Source of the DNA: an uncultured Bacteroidota bacterium
Lineage (GTDB): Bacteria; Bacteroidota; Bacteroidia; Flavobacteriales; Flavobacteriaceae
Length of the DNA: 10,742 nucleotides
NCBI GenBank assembly: GCA_903920835.1
Contig: CAIXNQ010000164.1
Span: 1-10,742, forward strand
Direction of reading: 5' to 3'
Shown: piece by piece, positions 1 to 7,923 of the stretch
How positions within the stretch are numbered: position 1 is the first letter of the stretch
Layout of the letters: every line of letters starts with the position of its first letter
The notes under the pieces: generated by a model
The model's database searches: none
Told to the model about the DNA's origin: nothing
What the model saw: the letters and a program-made list of their open reading frames with translations, nothing else
Made by a program: the position numbers and the translations under genes

Positions 1-3000
1 ATACGCACCCCAAACGCCATTGATTTTTACAGCTACTTTAATGCTGTATGTAGTTCCATAGCTAGCAGCATTTGGAATTTTGAATAAATCAAAGTTGTTT
101 TTTACAGTTTCGTAAGTTCCTAGTAAAGTTCCGTTTTTAGACACATGATAACGGTATAATTGCGCCGATGGATACAAATCAACAGGGATTTGCGAATTGA
201 TTGCAGCAAGTGTAGCACCACAATATGTAGCTCTCACTTGAGTAGAAGTAACAATAATTACTGAAACTGTAGCCGATGTCACAGCACCACAAGAGTTGTT
301 GTTTACAATAGCTCTAAAATATTTATTAGCAGTCAATGCACCAATAAAAGCCCCATCAAGAGTAGGAGAATTTGGTGCTCCAACAATATTACTAAACGAA
401 GAATTATTAGTAGAAGATTGCCATTGAACAGAACCTGAACTGTTAGTCAAAGTAATGTCATCTGGTTGTGCTCCCCAAGTAATGGTTTGGTTGTCAGAGA
501 CAATACCAACATCTGATTTATTAACAACAATAGTCATTGTTGTAGATAGCGAACATTGGTCAGATGGAGTGAAAGTATAAACAGTAGTTGCAGTATTGTT
601 CACAGCAGGCGACCAGCTTCCAGGAATATTATTTAAAGAAGTAGTTGGCAATGCCGCTAAACTAGTTCCATGACAAATTGGGTTCACTTGAGTAAATGAT
701 GGTGTTAAAACCGGTAAAACAGTTACTGTAATTACATTAGATTCAGCAGCACCAATCCAATCCGCTTTGCAATCAACACGAGCTAAACGTTTGTAGTAAG
801 TAGTTGTTGAAAGCCCAGGAGCAGGATTATATGTGTTTGATGTAGCACCAGCAATATCAGTAAAATCAATATTATTAGTAGATGATTGCCATTTGTATTC
901 TAAAGTTCCAATAAATCCACTTGCAGCTGCAATACTTGGGAAATAATCAGGATTACCTCCTGCACAAATAGTTTGTGCTCCACCAAGTGTTCCTCCAGAG
1001 GTGGGGTTGGTGCAAACTTGACCAATCGCAAAATCACCGAAACCAGTAATTGATGTTGCAGAGAAACTAGTTGAAGTTGGAGTTCCAGAACTTGTTAAAT
1101 TCGCCCAACTTGAACCATTATACAAACGAGAAGCAAAGAATTGAGGCAAAGAATTACTATCATTATCTTGAGTAGCATAAGTAAAAGTTGCATTATAGCT
1201 AGAGAAACCAACCAAATTTGAATTTGTTAAAGTCCAAGTTCTGTTGATGCTGTTTGAAGCTATAATTCCAGAAGTTGCAATTTGTGCATGATCTCCAGAA
1301 GCAGTTTTTGCTGTTAAAGTTCCTGTTGCAGAAGTATTGTTTGCAAAAGTTAAAGCAAGTGGTGTATAATAGTTAGCATCTCCAATGGTATATGTAAACG
1401 AAGGGCTTGTTCCAGAACTTGTGGTTTTTCTTAAGTTCCCAATAACCCAACCAGTGTTTGTTCCTGCTCCAGAAATGCTTGCAGAAGATCCAAGGATTAA
1501 TGTGTTACTTCCTGTATCGATTTTTCCACTTGTGAAAACTAAAGTTCCGTTTACGGTTGTATCTGCCGACAAAGTAACTAATGTTCCTGTTTGATTAATT
1601 GTAAATGCTCCAGAAATTGTTGCTCCAGCTATTGTTTTCGGGCTTGTTCCACTTAAAGTTAGGTTCTTATAGTCCGTTCTAGCTGTAACTGTTTGTGCAC
1701 CCGCAGCGTCTCTGGCATATTCAACAGTACTAATAGTACCTAAAGTTAAATTTTCTGAACCAATGAATTGAAAGTCGCCATAAGTAGAACCAGCTGTTCC
1801 AACGTTGCTAGAAACAAATCCAGTCAATTTAGGAACTTTTACTATTCCGTTTATTGTTAAAGCTCCTCCACTTGGGATTGTAATATACGATGAGGCATTT
1901 GTTGGTGCTACTAACGTTGATGTTGAATCAACACTTATGTTTTTGATTACAGGAGTAGCTGTAAAAGTTACGTTAGCACCGTTTTTAATAGTTACTGTCC
2001 CAAAACTTTTGGTGGTTGTAGAAGAAATTGTAACTCCGTCATAAATAACTTCTAGGTTGGGATCAAAAATATTTCCGAATGAGATGGCAGTCGTTCCTTT
2101 ATAGATAACGGTATGTTTGCCTGAGACGGGTATCGTTACATCAAAATTACCTGTCCCAGCGGGCAATATAGAAGCACCAGAGTTTAAAGTTAAAGTGATT
2201 GCAGCTTGGTCTGTATTTCCCAAACGTACTTTAGTTCCGTTTGCAGGATCAGTTCCAACAGTCCAAGTTCCGTCTAATGTTATAGAAGTAGTATTTCTAA
2301 TTTCAAATATTTGAGCAACATCAGTAAAATTTGATGGTGCAGATCCTGTTCCGTTTGTATTTGTTCCCCAGTTTGCAACATCTGTCAATAATCCTGTTCC
2401 TTTATAGTAATAAGTGGTTGCCAACGCTTGAACAGGAGAACTGGTTGTACTTTCGTTAGAATAGTTAAAAGCTTTGTCAACTGTATATACTTTATAATAA
2501 TAGTCCACACCTGGAGTTAAACCAGGATCAGTAAATGAAGTGTTTGATCCAATGTATCTGACAAATCCATTACCTATTGGATTATTGAATTTATAAATAC
2601 CATTTTGGTTTGGGTCATCTGAAGCAGACGGAGCGGTAGTTGCATAACGAACTACAACATAACCACCACCGTCAACACCACCACTTGCAGCATCCCAGCT
2701 CACGCTAGCAGTACTGCTTGAAGCTGCTGTTGCTGTTACTGTTCCTGGTGAATTTGGTGCAGTAGTATCTGCTGAATTTGCTTGATAAACTACAAAATCA
2801 TCAATATCGGCTGAATAACCCGCAGTAGCTGCATCAATTGTAATTCCTGCAACTCCAAAATTTCCAGCAGCAGGAGTTGCAGGAGTAGTAATTGAAACCG
2901 CTACTTTGGTCCACGAAGAAACATTTGTTGTTAATCCTGCGGCACCCGATTTTACCGTTCCAATTGGAGGGGCTTGTGTAGCTGTATTATTGTTAACATA

Positions 3001-3387
3001 AATATCAACCGTGCTTGCATCTAGTGCTGTAGTAGAAGCTGTTTTATACCAAAATTGTACTTGATAAGTAGTGCTTGGAGCAAATGCCCCAGAGATTTGA
3101 GGTGTATAGAAACTTTTTGCTGTTCCATTTGTAGAACCCAATGTGACAAATTTTGGTCCACTTCGTCCACCAGTAGTGGCTAGTGTTTTGACAACATTTG
3201 CTGTTGTACTTGCCGTCCATAATGATGTAGAGAGTGCTGCATTTGATGCTGAACCCCCAGCCAAATTGGCCGAGTGGTTTTCAAAACCACCATCGTGAAC
3301 TGAGTATGCTCCAATGCTAGTTTGTGAGTATCCTAAAGTGCCTAAGCATAAAAAGAATACTACAAATAAATAAAATTTAGTTTTCAT
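1..3387 (-). CDS. Large secreted adhesin-like multi-domain protein (C-terminus off window)
   Basis: The minus frame is open from ATG at 3387 to the window edge: 1129 codons with no stop, and the 3' end is missing. Residues 1-22 form a signal peptide (MKTK, hydrophobic core, then LGYSQ). About 25-200 resembles a jelly-roll/CBM-like domain (a DGGFEN start, an aromatic FWYK strand, an ADIDDFVVY end). About 205-315 is FN3-like (DTTAPNSPG, then VDYYYKVYTVD). About 320-640 has beta-rich repeats with LTLNSGAS- and SGGALTING-type turns, probably a beta-helix or stalk. From C792 there are Ig-like modules with ICAGG and PICHGTSLAALPTT motifs, and near 1048 a VRATYCG...VNGVWGAY-type module that often precedes a T9SS sorting domain in flavobacterial proteins. 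The sorting domain itself would lie outside the window. A cell-surface adhesion or matrix role is inferred from architecture; no catalytic site is seen. It lies downstream of, and co-directional with, a LytTR two-component pair. Confidence 0.9.
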   Translation of the reverse strand, partial: MKTKFYLFVVFFLCLGTLGYSQTSIGAYSVHDGGFENHSANLAGGSASNAALSTSLWTASTTANVVKTLATTGGRSGPKFVTLGSTNGTAKSFYTPQISGAFAPSTTYQVQFWYKTASTTALDASTVDIYVNNNTATQAPPIGTVKSGAAGLTTNVSSWTKVAVSITTPATPAAGNFGVAGITIDAATAGYSADIDDFVVYQANSADTTAPNSPGTVTATAASSSTASVSWDAASGGVDGGGYVVVRYATTAPSASDDPNQNGIYKFNNPIGNGFVRYIGSNTSFTDPGLTPGVDYYYKVYTVDKAFNYSNESTTSSPVQALATTYYYKGTGLLTDVANWGTNTNGTGSAPSNFTDVAQIFEIRNTTSITLDGTWTVGTDPANGTKVRLGNTDQAAITLTLNSGASILPAGTGNFDVTIPVSGKHTVIYKGTTAISFGNIFDPNLEVIYDGVTISSTTTKSFGTVTIKNGANVTFTATPVIKNISVDSTSTLVAPTNASSYITIPSGGALTINGIVKVPKLTGFVSSNVGTAGSTYGDFQFIGSENLTLGTISTVEYARDAAGAQTVTARTDYKNLTLSGTSPKTIAGATISGAFTINQTGTLVTLSADTTVNGTLVFTSGKIDTGSNTLILGSSASISGAGTNTGWVIGNLRKTTSSGTSPSFTYTIGDANYYTPLALTFANNTSATGTLTAKTASGDHAQIATSGIIASNSINRTWTLTNSNLVGFSSYNATFTYATQDNDSNSLPQFFASRLYNGSSWANLTSSGTPTSTSFSATSITGFGDFAIGQVCTNPTSGGTLGGAQTICAGGNPDYFPSIAAASGFIGTLEYKWQSSTNNIDFTDIAGATSNTYNPAPGLSTTTYYKRLARVDCKADWIGAAESNVITVTVLPVLTPSFTQVNPICHGTSLAALPTTSLNNIPGSWSPAVNNTATTVYTFTPSDQCSLSTTMTIVVNKSDVGIVSDNQTITWGAQPDDITLTNSSGSVQWQSSTNNSSFSNIVGAPNSPTLDGAFIGALTANKYFRAIVNNNSCGAVTSATVSVIIVTSTQVRATYCGATLAAINSQIPVDLYPSAQLYRYHVSKNGTLLGTYETVKNNFDLFKIPNAASYGTTYSIKVAVKINGVWGAY

Positions 3388-3415
3388 TAAAATACAATTT
3401 ATAGTTTATAATGAA

Positions 3416-3423
3416 CAAACATA
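3416..3423 (-). promoter_or_regulatory. Candidate -7 element of the adhesin promoter
   Basis: On the minus strand the sequence TATGTTTG matches the Bacteroidota sigma-ABfr -7 consensus TAnnTTTG exactly. It lies 28 nt upstream of the adhesin ATG, which would give a leader of roughly 20 nt. No good TTG -33 element is present at the expected distance, which would fit a promoter that needs an activator. This is a motif match only. Confidence 0.45.
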
Positions 3424-3468
3424 AATTTATATTTCTATTAAAATGAATAAAAACTTTGTATATATGAA

Positions 3469-3501
3469 TTTGTGCAGTAATTAGTCTTTTTTTTGCATTA
3501 A
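3469..3501. promoter_or_regulatory. Paired 21-nt-spaced direct-repeat boxes upstream of the adhesin
   Basis: Two boxes read on the plus strand, TGTGCAGTAA (3471-3480) and TTTGCATTAA (3492-3501), match at 8 of 10 positions and lie exactly 21 nt apart. They are in the spacer between the response regulator stop (3515) and the adhesin start (3387), about 47-78 nt upstream of the candidate -7 element, a usual activator position. The same box type at the same spacing occurs at 5360-5390, upstream of the kinase gene. LytTR regulators typically bind two short direct repeats about 21 bp centre to centre, so this is a candidate operator for the neighbouring regulator. Confidence 0.5.
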
Positions 3502-3514
3502 ATGAAAAAAATAA

Positions 3515-4249
3515 CTATGAATCGTTATGAAGTATTAATTTGTTAAGGTCATCTCTTCTACTTTTGCTAATAGGGATTTTATAACTCTCAATTTCTATAA
3601 GGCTTCCGTCAATAGCTTCAATCTTGTCGATATTAATTATAAATGAGCGGTGAACTCTAAAAAAATTGCTTTTTGGGAATATTTCCTCAAGTCGATTTAG
3701 GGAAACTCTAGAAACACTAATTTTTTTAGTGGTATGAAATCTTGCATACTCGCCATGACTTTCTATGAAAATAACTTCGTTAAAGTTAATTTTCTCTAGT
3801 TTGTTTTGATTTGTTTTAAAGAAACTAAAATCAGTAAATTGTGTTTCTGGAAATTCATTTTCAATTGGAATAATCTCTGAAGGTACCGCTATTTTGAGGT
3901 CAAATACTCGGTTTACCGCGGTTACAAAACGTTCAAAAGGAATTGGTTTTACCAAATAATCTATAACTTTTAAATCAAATGCCTGGAGTGCATATTCTGA
4001 GTATGCAGTTGTAAAAATAGTGTTTGGCGGATTTTTTAATGATTTCAAAAATTGTATTCCGTTTAGAACTGGCATGTTGATGTCTAAAAACAATAAGTCA
4101 ACATGTTTCTGTTGTACTTTTGCAAGTGCTTCCATTGGTTCGTGAGAAACGCCAACAAGTTCGAGTTGCGGTATCTTTGAAATATACTCTTCAATTAGTT
4201 GACAAGCAGGTTCTTGATCGTCAATTATAAAACATTTTACGGTATTCAT
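3515..4249 (-). CDS. LytTR-family two-component response regulator
   Basis: This 244-residue protein has a CheY-like receiver (about 3-120) and a LytTR DNA-binding domain (about 140-240), the usual length for the family. The receiver keeps the acidic pair D10/D11, phosphoacceptor D56 in FLDINMP, T81 in the FTTAY segment and K101 in the VKP motif. The DNA-binding half shows the LytTR signatures VIFIESHGEYARF, SLNRLEEIFP and FFRVHRSFIIN. It is expected to be a cytoplasmic transcription factor phosphorylated by the kinase encoded just upstream (24 nt between the kinase stop and this ATG, probably one transcript). Target genes are not shown by the protein itself. Its position immediately upstream of the adhesin, and the repeated 21-nt-spaced boxes on both sides of this gene pair, suggest control of the adhesin and of its own operon. 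Confidence 0.96.
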   Translation of the reverse strand: MNTVKCFIIDDQEPACQLIEEYISKIPQLELVGVSHEPMEALAKVQQKHVDLLFLDINMPVLNGIQFLKSLKNPPNTIFTTAYSEYALQAFDLKVIDYLVKPIPFERFVTAVNRVFDLKIAVPSEIIPIENEFPETQFTDFSFFKTNQNKLEKINFNEVIFIESHGEYARFHTTKKISVSRVSLNRLEEIFPKSNFFRVHRSFIINIDKIEAIDGSLIEIESYKIPISKSRRDDLNKLILHNDS

Positions 4250-4273
4250 TTATAATATATTTTTTGGTTAAAT

Positions 4274-5293
4274 CTATAGTCTAATTTTTAGATACACTTC
4301 ATAAGTATTATTTAAATCGGTTACTTCAAAAGTATATTGGTCTTTATAGTCAAGTTCTAAACGATTAATTGTATTTTGATTTCCTATTCCTTTTTCTAAT
4401 TTATTCATAACAGACATTTTATTGTTTCTAGTTTTAAAGTATAAAAATTCTTCGTCAGTAGCCAATTCAATAATTACATAAGCCTTATTAAAAACACCAA
4501 TTTGACTGTGTTTAAAAGCATTTTCCACAAAATTTAACAGCAACATCGGGGCAATGCGTTGGTTTTCGTCATAGAGTTTGTGTTTAAAATCTATATTGAT
4601 TTGGGCGTTGTAATTAAGTTTATACAGTTTAATAAAATCCTGAATCATTGCCACTTCCTTGTTTATTAAAACGCGATGTGTAGAGCAATCATAAATTAAA
4701 TAGCGCATAAAATTAGACAAGTCATAAATCATTGTTGCTGCTTCTGGGCTAGTGTTATGACATTTTGAATAGATAGAATTTAGTGTATTGAACAGAAAAT
4801 GAGGCGTAAACTGACTCTTTAACAGATCTACTTCAAATTTATTTTTCTCTTTTATGAGCCTAAAGATTGCAGATTTGTTTTGGAGATAATTTATAAATTC
4901 TAAATAGTATAATGATGCTGCCAATGTAAACAACAAAAAAATTAAATGATAGTAGAAAAGAACGTTGGTGTCTATTGCTGTATTGGATTTAAAAAGTCTG
5001 TCTAAGTAGGGCAATATTATCATAACTGCTGAAATCATTACTGAATTTTTGAGCAATACATTCAGAAAATTTTTCTTGATGAAAAGTTCTTTTTCTATAA
5101 ACTTAACGTTGATTAAAAAAATCAAATAACAAAAAAACAACAATTGACCCACAAGAAACGCCTTTACAGAAACACTTTGAAGATTAAATTTGCTGTTGAT
5201 TAATTCATAGTAAACTATCGAAATAAATGAAAAATAAAAAAACTGAAAAACAGTTTTCTTAAAGACAAACAAGGAGTATTTCGATTTAAACAT
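4274..5293 (-). CDS. LytS-type sensor histidine kinase (His_kinase family)
   Basis: This 339-residue membrane kinase has about four N-terminal hydrophobic segments (roughly 10-31, 44-63, 82-98 and 109-132) and no sizeable extracytoplasmic domain, so any signal is probably sensed in or near the membrane. A short linker follows, then the family's phosphorylation motif QFTPHFLFNTLNSIY with H165. The ATP-binding part shows an N-box (PMLLLNFVENAFKHS, N254/N258) and the late glycine box GIGNQNTINRLE (302-313). This is the standard layout of the kinases paired with LytTR regulators, and the regulator gene follows after 24 nt. The start at 5293 precedes the first membrane segment and is the natural choice. 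The stimulus cannot be read from the sequence. Confidence 0.95.
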   Translation of the reverse strand: MFKSKYSLFVFKKTVFQFFYFSFISIVYYELINSKFNLQSVSVKAFLVGQLLFFCYLIFLINVKFIEKELFIKKNFLNVLLKNSVMISAVMIILPYLDRLFKSNTAIDTNVLFYYHLIFLLFTLAASLYYLEFINYLQNKSAIFRLIKEKNKFEVDLLKSQFTPHFLFNTLNSIYSKCHNTSPEAATMIYDLSNFMRYLIYDCSTHRVLINKEVAMIQDFIKLYKLNYNAQINIDFKHKLYDENQRIAPMLLLNFVENAFKHSQIGVFNKAYVIIELATDEEFLYFKTRNNKMSVMNKLEKGIGNQNTINRLELDYKDQYTFEVTDLNNTYEVYLKIRL

Positions 5294-5326
5294 TTAAAAA
5301 AAACTTTATAATATTATTTTAAAAAA

Positions 5327-5358
5327 CAAAAATTAAATTTTCGGTTTAAAACCAACAA
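5327..5358 (-). promoter_or_regulatory. Weak candidate promoter of the kinase-regulator operon
   Basis: On the minus strand TAATTTTTG (5335-5327) resembles TAnnTTTG with one extra base in the spacer, and a TTG (5358-5356) lies 20 nt upstream, near the expected -33 position. That TTG abuts the first direct-repeat box (5358-5369), so a regulator bound there would sit next to RNA polymerase. The match is imperfect and the assignment tentative. Confidence 0.25.
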
Positions 5359-5390
5359 ATTTGCATTGAAAATATAGTAATTTGCAGTGA
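5358..5390. promoter_or_regulatory. Paired 21-nt-spaced direct-repeat boxes in the divergent spacer
   Basis: Two 12-mers, AATTTGCATTGA (5358-5369) and AATTTGCAGTGA (5379-5390), differ at one position and are exactly 21 nt apart, two turns of B-DNA. They lie 65-97 nt upstream of the kinase ATG and about 118 nt upstream of the lipoprotein hydrolase ATG. Similarity drops outside the 12-mers, so this is not a general tandem duplication. Spacing and unit size fit a LytTR operator. The motif is not the classical ACnGTTnAT type, so the link to the encoded regulator is an inference supported by the matching pair at 3471-3501. Confidence 0.55.
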
Positions 5391-5421
5391 GTTAAAATAG
5401 TTTATAACAAACTTCAACTCA

Positions 5422-5484
5422 ATGATGAGGCTAAACTACACTTTTTTTTTGAATTGTATTTTATTTATATCATCTTGCGCTTAA
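5422..5484 (+). CDS. Possible 20-residue lipobox micro-ORF (leader or remnant)
   Basis: An ORF starting with two ATGs (5422, 5425) encodes a 20-residue peptide. It starts MMRLN, has a hydrophobic core, and ends FISSCA followed by TAA. The SSC ending looks like a Bacteroidota lipoprotein lipobox, so the ORF reads as a complete lipoprotein signal peptide with almost nothing behind it. The stop lies 23 nt before the hydrolase ATG, in a different frame. A run of nine T (5442-5450) lies inside; changing its length would not join it to the hydrolase frame. It could be a translated leader, a micro-lipoprotein, a decayed gene start or chance. I see no proof of expression. Confidence 0.3.
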   Translation: MMRLNYTFFLNCILFISSCA

Positions 5485-5507
5485 TTTAATATAAAATCAG
5501 TTAAATA

Positions 5508-6419
5508 ATGAAGAGAATATGCAATAAAATTTACTTATTAATTTTCTGTTTTCTTTTGTTTTCGTGCGGAAAAGACGGTGATGTTGTTGGACAGACAAAC
5601 GACTTCAAAAACGGTGCAAATAAATTTGTTTTTACTTATGCTGGTCTGCCTCAAAAGCCCATCAATGTGTTTTATAACATTCCGCAGGGCGATAGAACCA
5701 ATATGCCGATTTTATTTGTCTTTCATGGCAAAGAAAGAAACGCCATAGATTATCGCGACATTTGGACGAGTGCTTCTAATCAATATGGTTTTATGGTTTT
5801 TGCGCCAGAATTTAACAACACAGATTTTCCAGGTAGCAATGCATATAGTCTAGGAAATATATATCAAGACGGAAATTATCCTTCTTTTCAAACCTTGAAT
5901 AACGAAAGTGTTTGGACATTTTCAATTATTGAACCGCTGTTTGATTACATCAAAACCAATGTAAAAAGTACCAAATCAACTTATGATATGTTTGGACATT
6001 CGGGCGGAGGGCAATTTGTGCATCGGTTTGTATTGTTTGAGCCAAATGCTCGTTATAACAGAGCAATAGCTGCCAATAGTGGCTGGTACACCGTTCCAGA
6101 CGGTGTGGCTGGTTTTCCGTTTGGCATTTTAAATTGTCCTGTTTTTGATAGAAAACCAAATAGTTATTTCGGTCGAAAACTCTATATCACTGTTGGCGAG
6201 CTCGACACTAATAGCGACGATCCGTCACTGGTGCATAACACAGATGTCGATTTGCAGGGAATGAATCGGTTTGATCGTGCTAACTATTTCTTCTCAAAAA
6301 GTCGGGATTATGCAACCACTGTTCAAGCTAACTTTGCGTGGCAGTTTCATACGGTTGCTAACTCTGGTCATAATGCCACTTTAATGTCGAACGACGCAAT
6401 TAAAATATTATTTCAATAG
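5508..6419 (+). CDS. Lipoprotein alpha/beta hydrolase (putative esterase)
   Basis: The 303-residue product begins with a lipoprotein signal peptide: a short basic start, a hydrophobic stretch and lipobox LLFSC with the lipidated cysteine at C20, so it should be anchored in the envelope facing outward or into the periplasm. The rest fits an alpha/beta hydrolase: oxyanion-region HG at 73-74 (LFVFHGKE), nucleophile S165 in GHSGGG, probable acid D233 in VGELDTN and histidine H288 in ANSGHNA. The fold resembles PHB-depolymerase or feruloyl-esterase-like enzymes; the substrate is unknown. An in-frame TAA at 5502 rules out an upstream start. It ends 9 nt before the DASS transporter, suggesting one transcript in which an ester or amide is cleaved outside and a product imported. 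Confidence 0.85.
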   Translation: MKRICNKIYLLIFCFLLFSCGKDGDVVGQTNDFKNGANKFVFTYAGLPQKPINVFYNIPQGDRTNMPILFVFHGKERNAIDYRDIWTSASNQYGFMVFAPEFNNTDFPGSNAYSLGNIYQDGNYPSFQTLNNESVWTFSIIEPLFDYIKTNVKSTKSTYDMFGHSGGGQFVHRFVLFEPNARYNRAIAANSGWYTVPDGVAGFPFGILNCPVFDRKPNSYFGRKLYITVGELDTNSDDPSLVHNTDVDLQGMNRFDRANYFFSKSRDYATTVQANFAWQFHTVANSGHNATLMSNDAIKILFQ

Positions 6420-6428
6420 TAAGAAATT

Positions 6429-7913
6429 ATGGAGCAGTCTCGTATAAAAAGGTATCTTAAATTAGTTTCTTTTCCATTAGCATTTGTTGCATTCTCAACC
6501 TTTTTGAATCCAGAAGAATCAAACCCAAAAATCGGAATCATGATTGGCATTGCGGTTTGGATGCTCGGTTGGTGGATTACAGAAATAGTCCCGATTGCCA
6601 TAACATCATTGTTACCTATTTTAGTTTTTCCAATCACCGGAATCATTAGTGGCGAAGAGATTTCTAAGGTCTATTTTAATGAAGTTATTTTTCTTTATAT
6701 TGGTGGTTTTTTGTTGGCTTTAGCTATTGAGAAATGGGAAGTTCATAAACGAATTGCCTCTCGAACTTTAATCGTTTTTGGGCAAGGAACTTTTCAGATA
6801 TTGGCAGGGTTTATGTTGGTCACTTCGCTGTTATCAATGTGGATGTCTAATACTTCTATTGCATTATTAATGCTCCCAATAGGCATTTCGGTTTTAGAAA
6901 AATTAAAAGAAATCTATAGCGAAAAAGAACTTGGTAAGTTCAAAACAGCACTCCTCCTGGGCATTGCCTATGCCAGCTCGATTGGAGGAATGGCAACCTT
7001 GATTGGAACTCCTACAAATTTAGTTTTTAAAAAAATATATGAAACCTCTTTTAAATCTGGCGTCAAAATAAACTTTGCCAATTGGTTAATTTTTGCTTTT
7101 CCGATTTATTTGATATTAATTTTTGCAGCAATCATTGTGTTATATCTATTTTTTAAACCCAGAAAGAAACTCGAAATTATTGACAGTACTTTTTTTAAAA
7201 TTGAAAACATGAAACTTGGCAAAACCAGCTACGAACAAAAAGTAGTTTTGATAGTCTTTTTTATGTTTGCCTTACTAATGATTTTTCGTGCCAACATCGA
7301 CATTGGGTCGTTCCAGATTCCGGGTTGGAGCTCGCTCTTTCATCATTCCGATTATATTATTGACGCTGTTGTTGCGGCATTTATTTCGATAATTCTATTC
7401 ATAATTCCTTCAAAAATTAATCCCAAAAAAACAATTATGGATTGGGAAACCGCTTCAAAAATTCCGTGGGGAATCATTCTGCTTTTTGGTGGAGGCTTTG
7501 CGCTCGAAAAAGGATTTGAAGTTTCTGGACTAACGCATTGGATAGCCTCAAAAATAGGGCTTCTTTCAGGTAGCGATATGATTGTTATTATTCTTACAAC
7601 CTGTTTTATTGCCCTGTTGATAACCCAATTTATTGCAAACATTACTGTGACACAAGCCTTGTTGCCGCTATGTGTAGCGCTGTCAATTTCATTAAAAATC
7701 AATCCGTTGCTATTAATGATTCCGATAACACTTGGAGCATCTGCCGCATTTTTACTGCCTATTTCAACGCCGCCCAACGCCATTTTGTTTGCCACTGGTC
7801 AAATAAAAATGAAAGAAATGCTATTGCCAGGACTCATTTTAATAATAATTTCTGGCTTAACGATTAGTCTAGCCATGAATTACTGGGGCACTTATGTGTT
7901 TGGGATTAAATAG
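6429..7913 (+). CDS. DASS/SLC13-family sodium:anion (dicarboxylate) symporter
   Basis: This 494-residue inner-membrane protein is highly hydrophobic, with the usual length and many membrane segments of the divalent anion:Na+ symporter family. The first substrate/sodium motif is intact (SNTSIALLMLP, SNT at 140-142), followed by SIGGMATLIGTPTN (184-197) in the first hairpin half. The second inverted half carries TQFIANITVTQALLP (399-413) and LLPISTPPNA (442-451). In the second half the canonical SNT tripeptide reads ANI (403-405): the asparagine is kept but the serine and threonine are lost. Family members take up succinate, malate, fumarate, citrate or sulfate; C4-dicarboxylate is most likely, but the altered motif makes the substrate uncertain. 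It follows the hydrolase after 9 nt and is probably co-transcribed and translationally coupled. Confidence 0.93.
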   Translation: MEQSRIKRYLKLVSFPLAFVAFSTFLNPEESNPKIGIMIGIAVWMLGWWITEIVPIAITSLLPILVFPITGIISGEEISKVYFNEVIFLYIGGFLLALAIEKWEVHKRIASRTLIVFGQGTFQILAGFMLVTSLLSMWMSNTSIALLMLPIGISVLEKLKEIYSEKELGKFKTALLLGIAYASSIGGMATLIGTPTNLVFKKIYETSFKSGVKINFANWLIFAFPIYLILIFAAIIVLYLFFKPRKKLEIIDSTFFKIENMKLGKTSYEQKVVLIVFFMFALLMIFRANIDIGSFQIPGWSSLFHHSDYIIDAVVAAFISIILFIIPSKINPKKTIMDWETASKIPWGIILLFGGGFALEKGFEVSGLTHWIASKIGLLSGSDMIVIILTTCFIALLITQFIANITVTQALLPLCVALSISLKINPLLLMIPITLGASAAFLLPISTPPNAILFATGQIKMKEMLLPGLILIIISGLTISLAMNYWGTYVFGIK

Positions 7914-7923
7914 GATTGAGTTA

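Noticed and set aside
1385..2314. Three plus-strand ORFs of 65-79 codons inside the adhesin gene
   Set aside because: They are antisense shadows of the continuous minus-strand frame, with no domain or start signal of their own.
3487..3514. A/T hairpin as terminator of the regulator gene
   Set aside because: The inverted repeat is nearly all A/T, has a bulge, and lies T-run first then A-run in the direction of transcription, the reverse of a terminator. It also overlaps one operator-like box.
7352..7795. 147-codon minus-strand ORF within the symporter
   Set aside because: It lies entirely opposite well-conserved DASS motifs and shows no recognisable protein features.
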